DNA from: an uncultured Shinella sp.
Lineage (GTDB): Bacteria; Pseudomonadota; Alphaproteobacteria; Rhizobiales; Rhizobiaceae
Assembly: GCA_946886325.1 (NCBI GenBank)
Contig: CAMPIK010000186.1
Span: forward strand, 1-5,700
Direction: 5' to 3'
DNA length: 5,700 bases
Shown here: piece by piece, positions 5,288-5,700 of the stretch
Layout of the letters: every line of letters begins with the position of its first letter
How positions within the stretch are numbered: position 1 is the stretch's first letter
Translations under genes and position numbers: made by a program
The notes under the pieces: generated by a model
Seen by the model: the letters and a program-made list of their open reading frames with translations, nothing else
What the model was told of the DNA's origin: nothing
Database searches by the model: none

Positions 5288-5700
5288 TCAGCGTTCGGTC
5301 AGCTTGAGTTCGATGCGCCGGTTGGTCGCCCGCACCTCGTCGCTGTCGCCCTCGGCGATCGGCTGGTATTCGCCGAAGCCGGCGGCGACGAGCCGGTTGG
5401 CGGGCACGCCCTGCGAGATCAGGAACTTGACGACCGAGGTCGCGCGCGCCGAGGATAGTTCCCAGTTGTCGACATAGCGGCCGGTGCCGGAAAGCGGCAC
5501 GTTGTCCGTATGGCCATCGACGCGCAGCACCCAGTTGATCTCGGCGGGAATTTCGCGGGCGAGGTCGAGCAGCGCGGTCGCGAGCTTCGCCATTTCCGAA
5601 CGGCCTTCCTCGTTCAGCTCGTTGCCGCCCGAGGGGAAGAGCACTTCCGACTGGAAGACGAAGCGGTCGCCGACGATGCGGATGTTCTCGCGGTCGGACA
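5288..5700 (-). CDS. OmpA/MotB-type peptidoglycan-binding protein, C-terminal part
   Basis: The reading frame is open from the window edge (first full codon at 5698) to TGA at 5290-5288, giving 136 residues of the C-terminus. It is an OmpA-like domain: FVFQSEVLFPSGGNEL at its start, then RVDGHTDNVPLSGTGRYVDN, NWELSSARATSVVKFL, GFGEYQPIA and the closing NRRIELKL. The Asp of GHTD and the Arg of LSSAR correspond to the residues that contact diaminopimelate in this domain family. The insertion between them is of the MotB-like kind. The missing N-terminus probably holds a membrane helix and perhaps a coiled coil. In rhizobia such proteins often lie beside a MotA/TolQ/ExbB-type gene, which would be outside this window. 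It anchors to the cell wall; whether it is a stator is unknown. It converges on the ABC gene with 34 bases between stops. Confidence 0.88.
   Translation of the reverse strand, partial: SDRENIRIVGDRFVFQSEVLFPSGGNELNEEGRSEMAKLATALLDLAREIPAEINWVLRVDGHTDNVPLSGTGRYVDNWELSSARATSVVKFLISQGVPANRLVAAGFGEYQPIAEGDSDEVRATNRRIELKLTER

Noticed and set aside
1..5700. CRISPR array, tRNA, rRNA, insertion sequence or phage genes
   Set aside because: No regularly spaced repeats, no tRNA- or rRNA-like sequence, and no transposase or integrase motifs were seen on either strand.

Overview
The window is high-GC chromosomal DNA typical of the Rhizobiaceae (Rhizobium / Sinorhizobium / Agrobacterium / Shinella-like Alphaproteobacteria). 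The evidence is a DUF1465/RcdA protein, a DUF1192 small coiled-coil protein, a cysteine-free L31 of 73 residues, CtrA boxes of the form TTAA-N7-TTAA, and a rhizobial-type palindromic intergenic repeat. I cannot name the genus or species from the sequence alone.

Layout. Positions 1-171 carry no gene I can support but hold a palindromic repeat element (about 61-132). A 51-residue two-helix membrane protein (172-327, minus) follows and is divergent from an MFS transporter gene (499-1776, plus). The MFS gene overlaps by ATGA a DUF1192 coiled-coil gene (1773-1961, plus). The 391-base gap 1962-2352 is the richest stretch. It has a perfect CtrA box with a -10-like element, about 100 bases of strongly structured sequence ending in a canonical intrinsic terminator (a candidate small RNA, about 2068-2169), and a second perfect CtrA box upstream of rcdA (2353-2871, plus). 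rcdA and rpmE (3031-3252, minus) converge, each closed by its own terminator. Divergent from rpmE is a 603-residue ABC exporter half-transporter (start called at GTG 3442, end 5253). It converges on the C-terminal part of an OmpA/MotB-type peptidoglycan-binding protein (5288-5700, minus) that runs off the window.

How the parts fit. Most genes are ordinary housekeeping or envelope genes. The main point of interest is a cell-cycle module. RcdA is the ClpXP adaptor that promotes degradation of the master regulator CtrA, and the DNA in front of it carries two perfect CtrA sites, suggesting that CtrA controls its own destruction. The upstream CtrA site is placed to drive a short terminator-ended transcript, so an unannotated CtrA-controlled small RNA next to rcdA is the best candidate here for something undescribed. 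This is inference from sequence; no expression or binding data were available.
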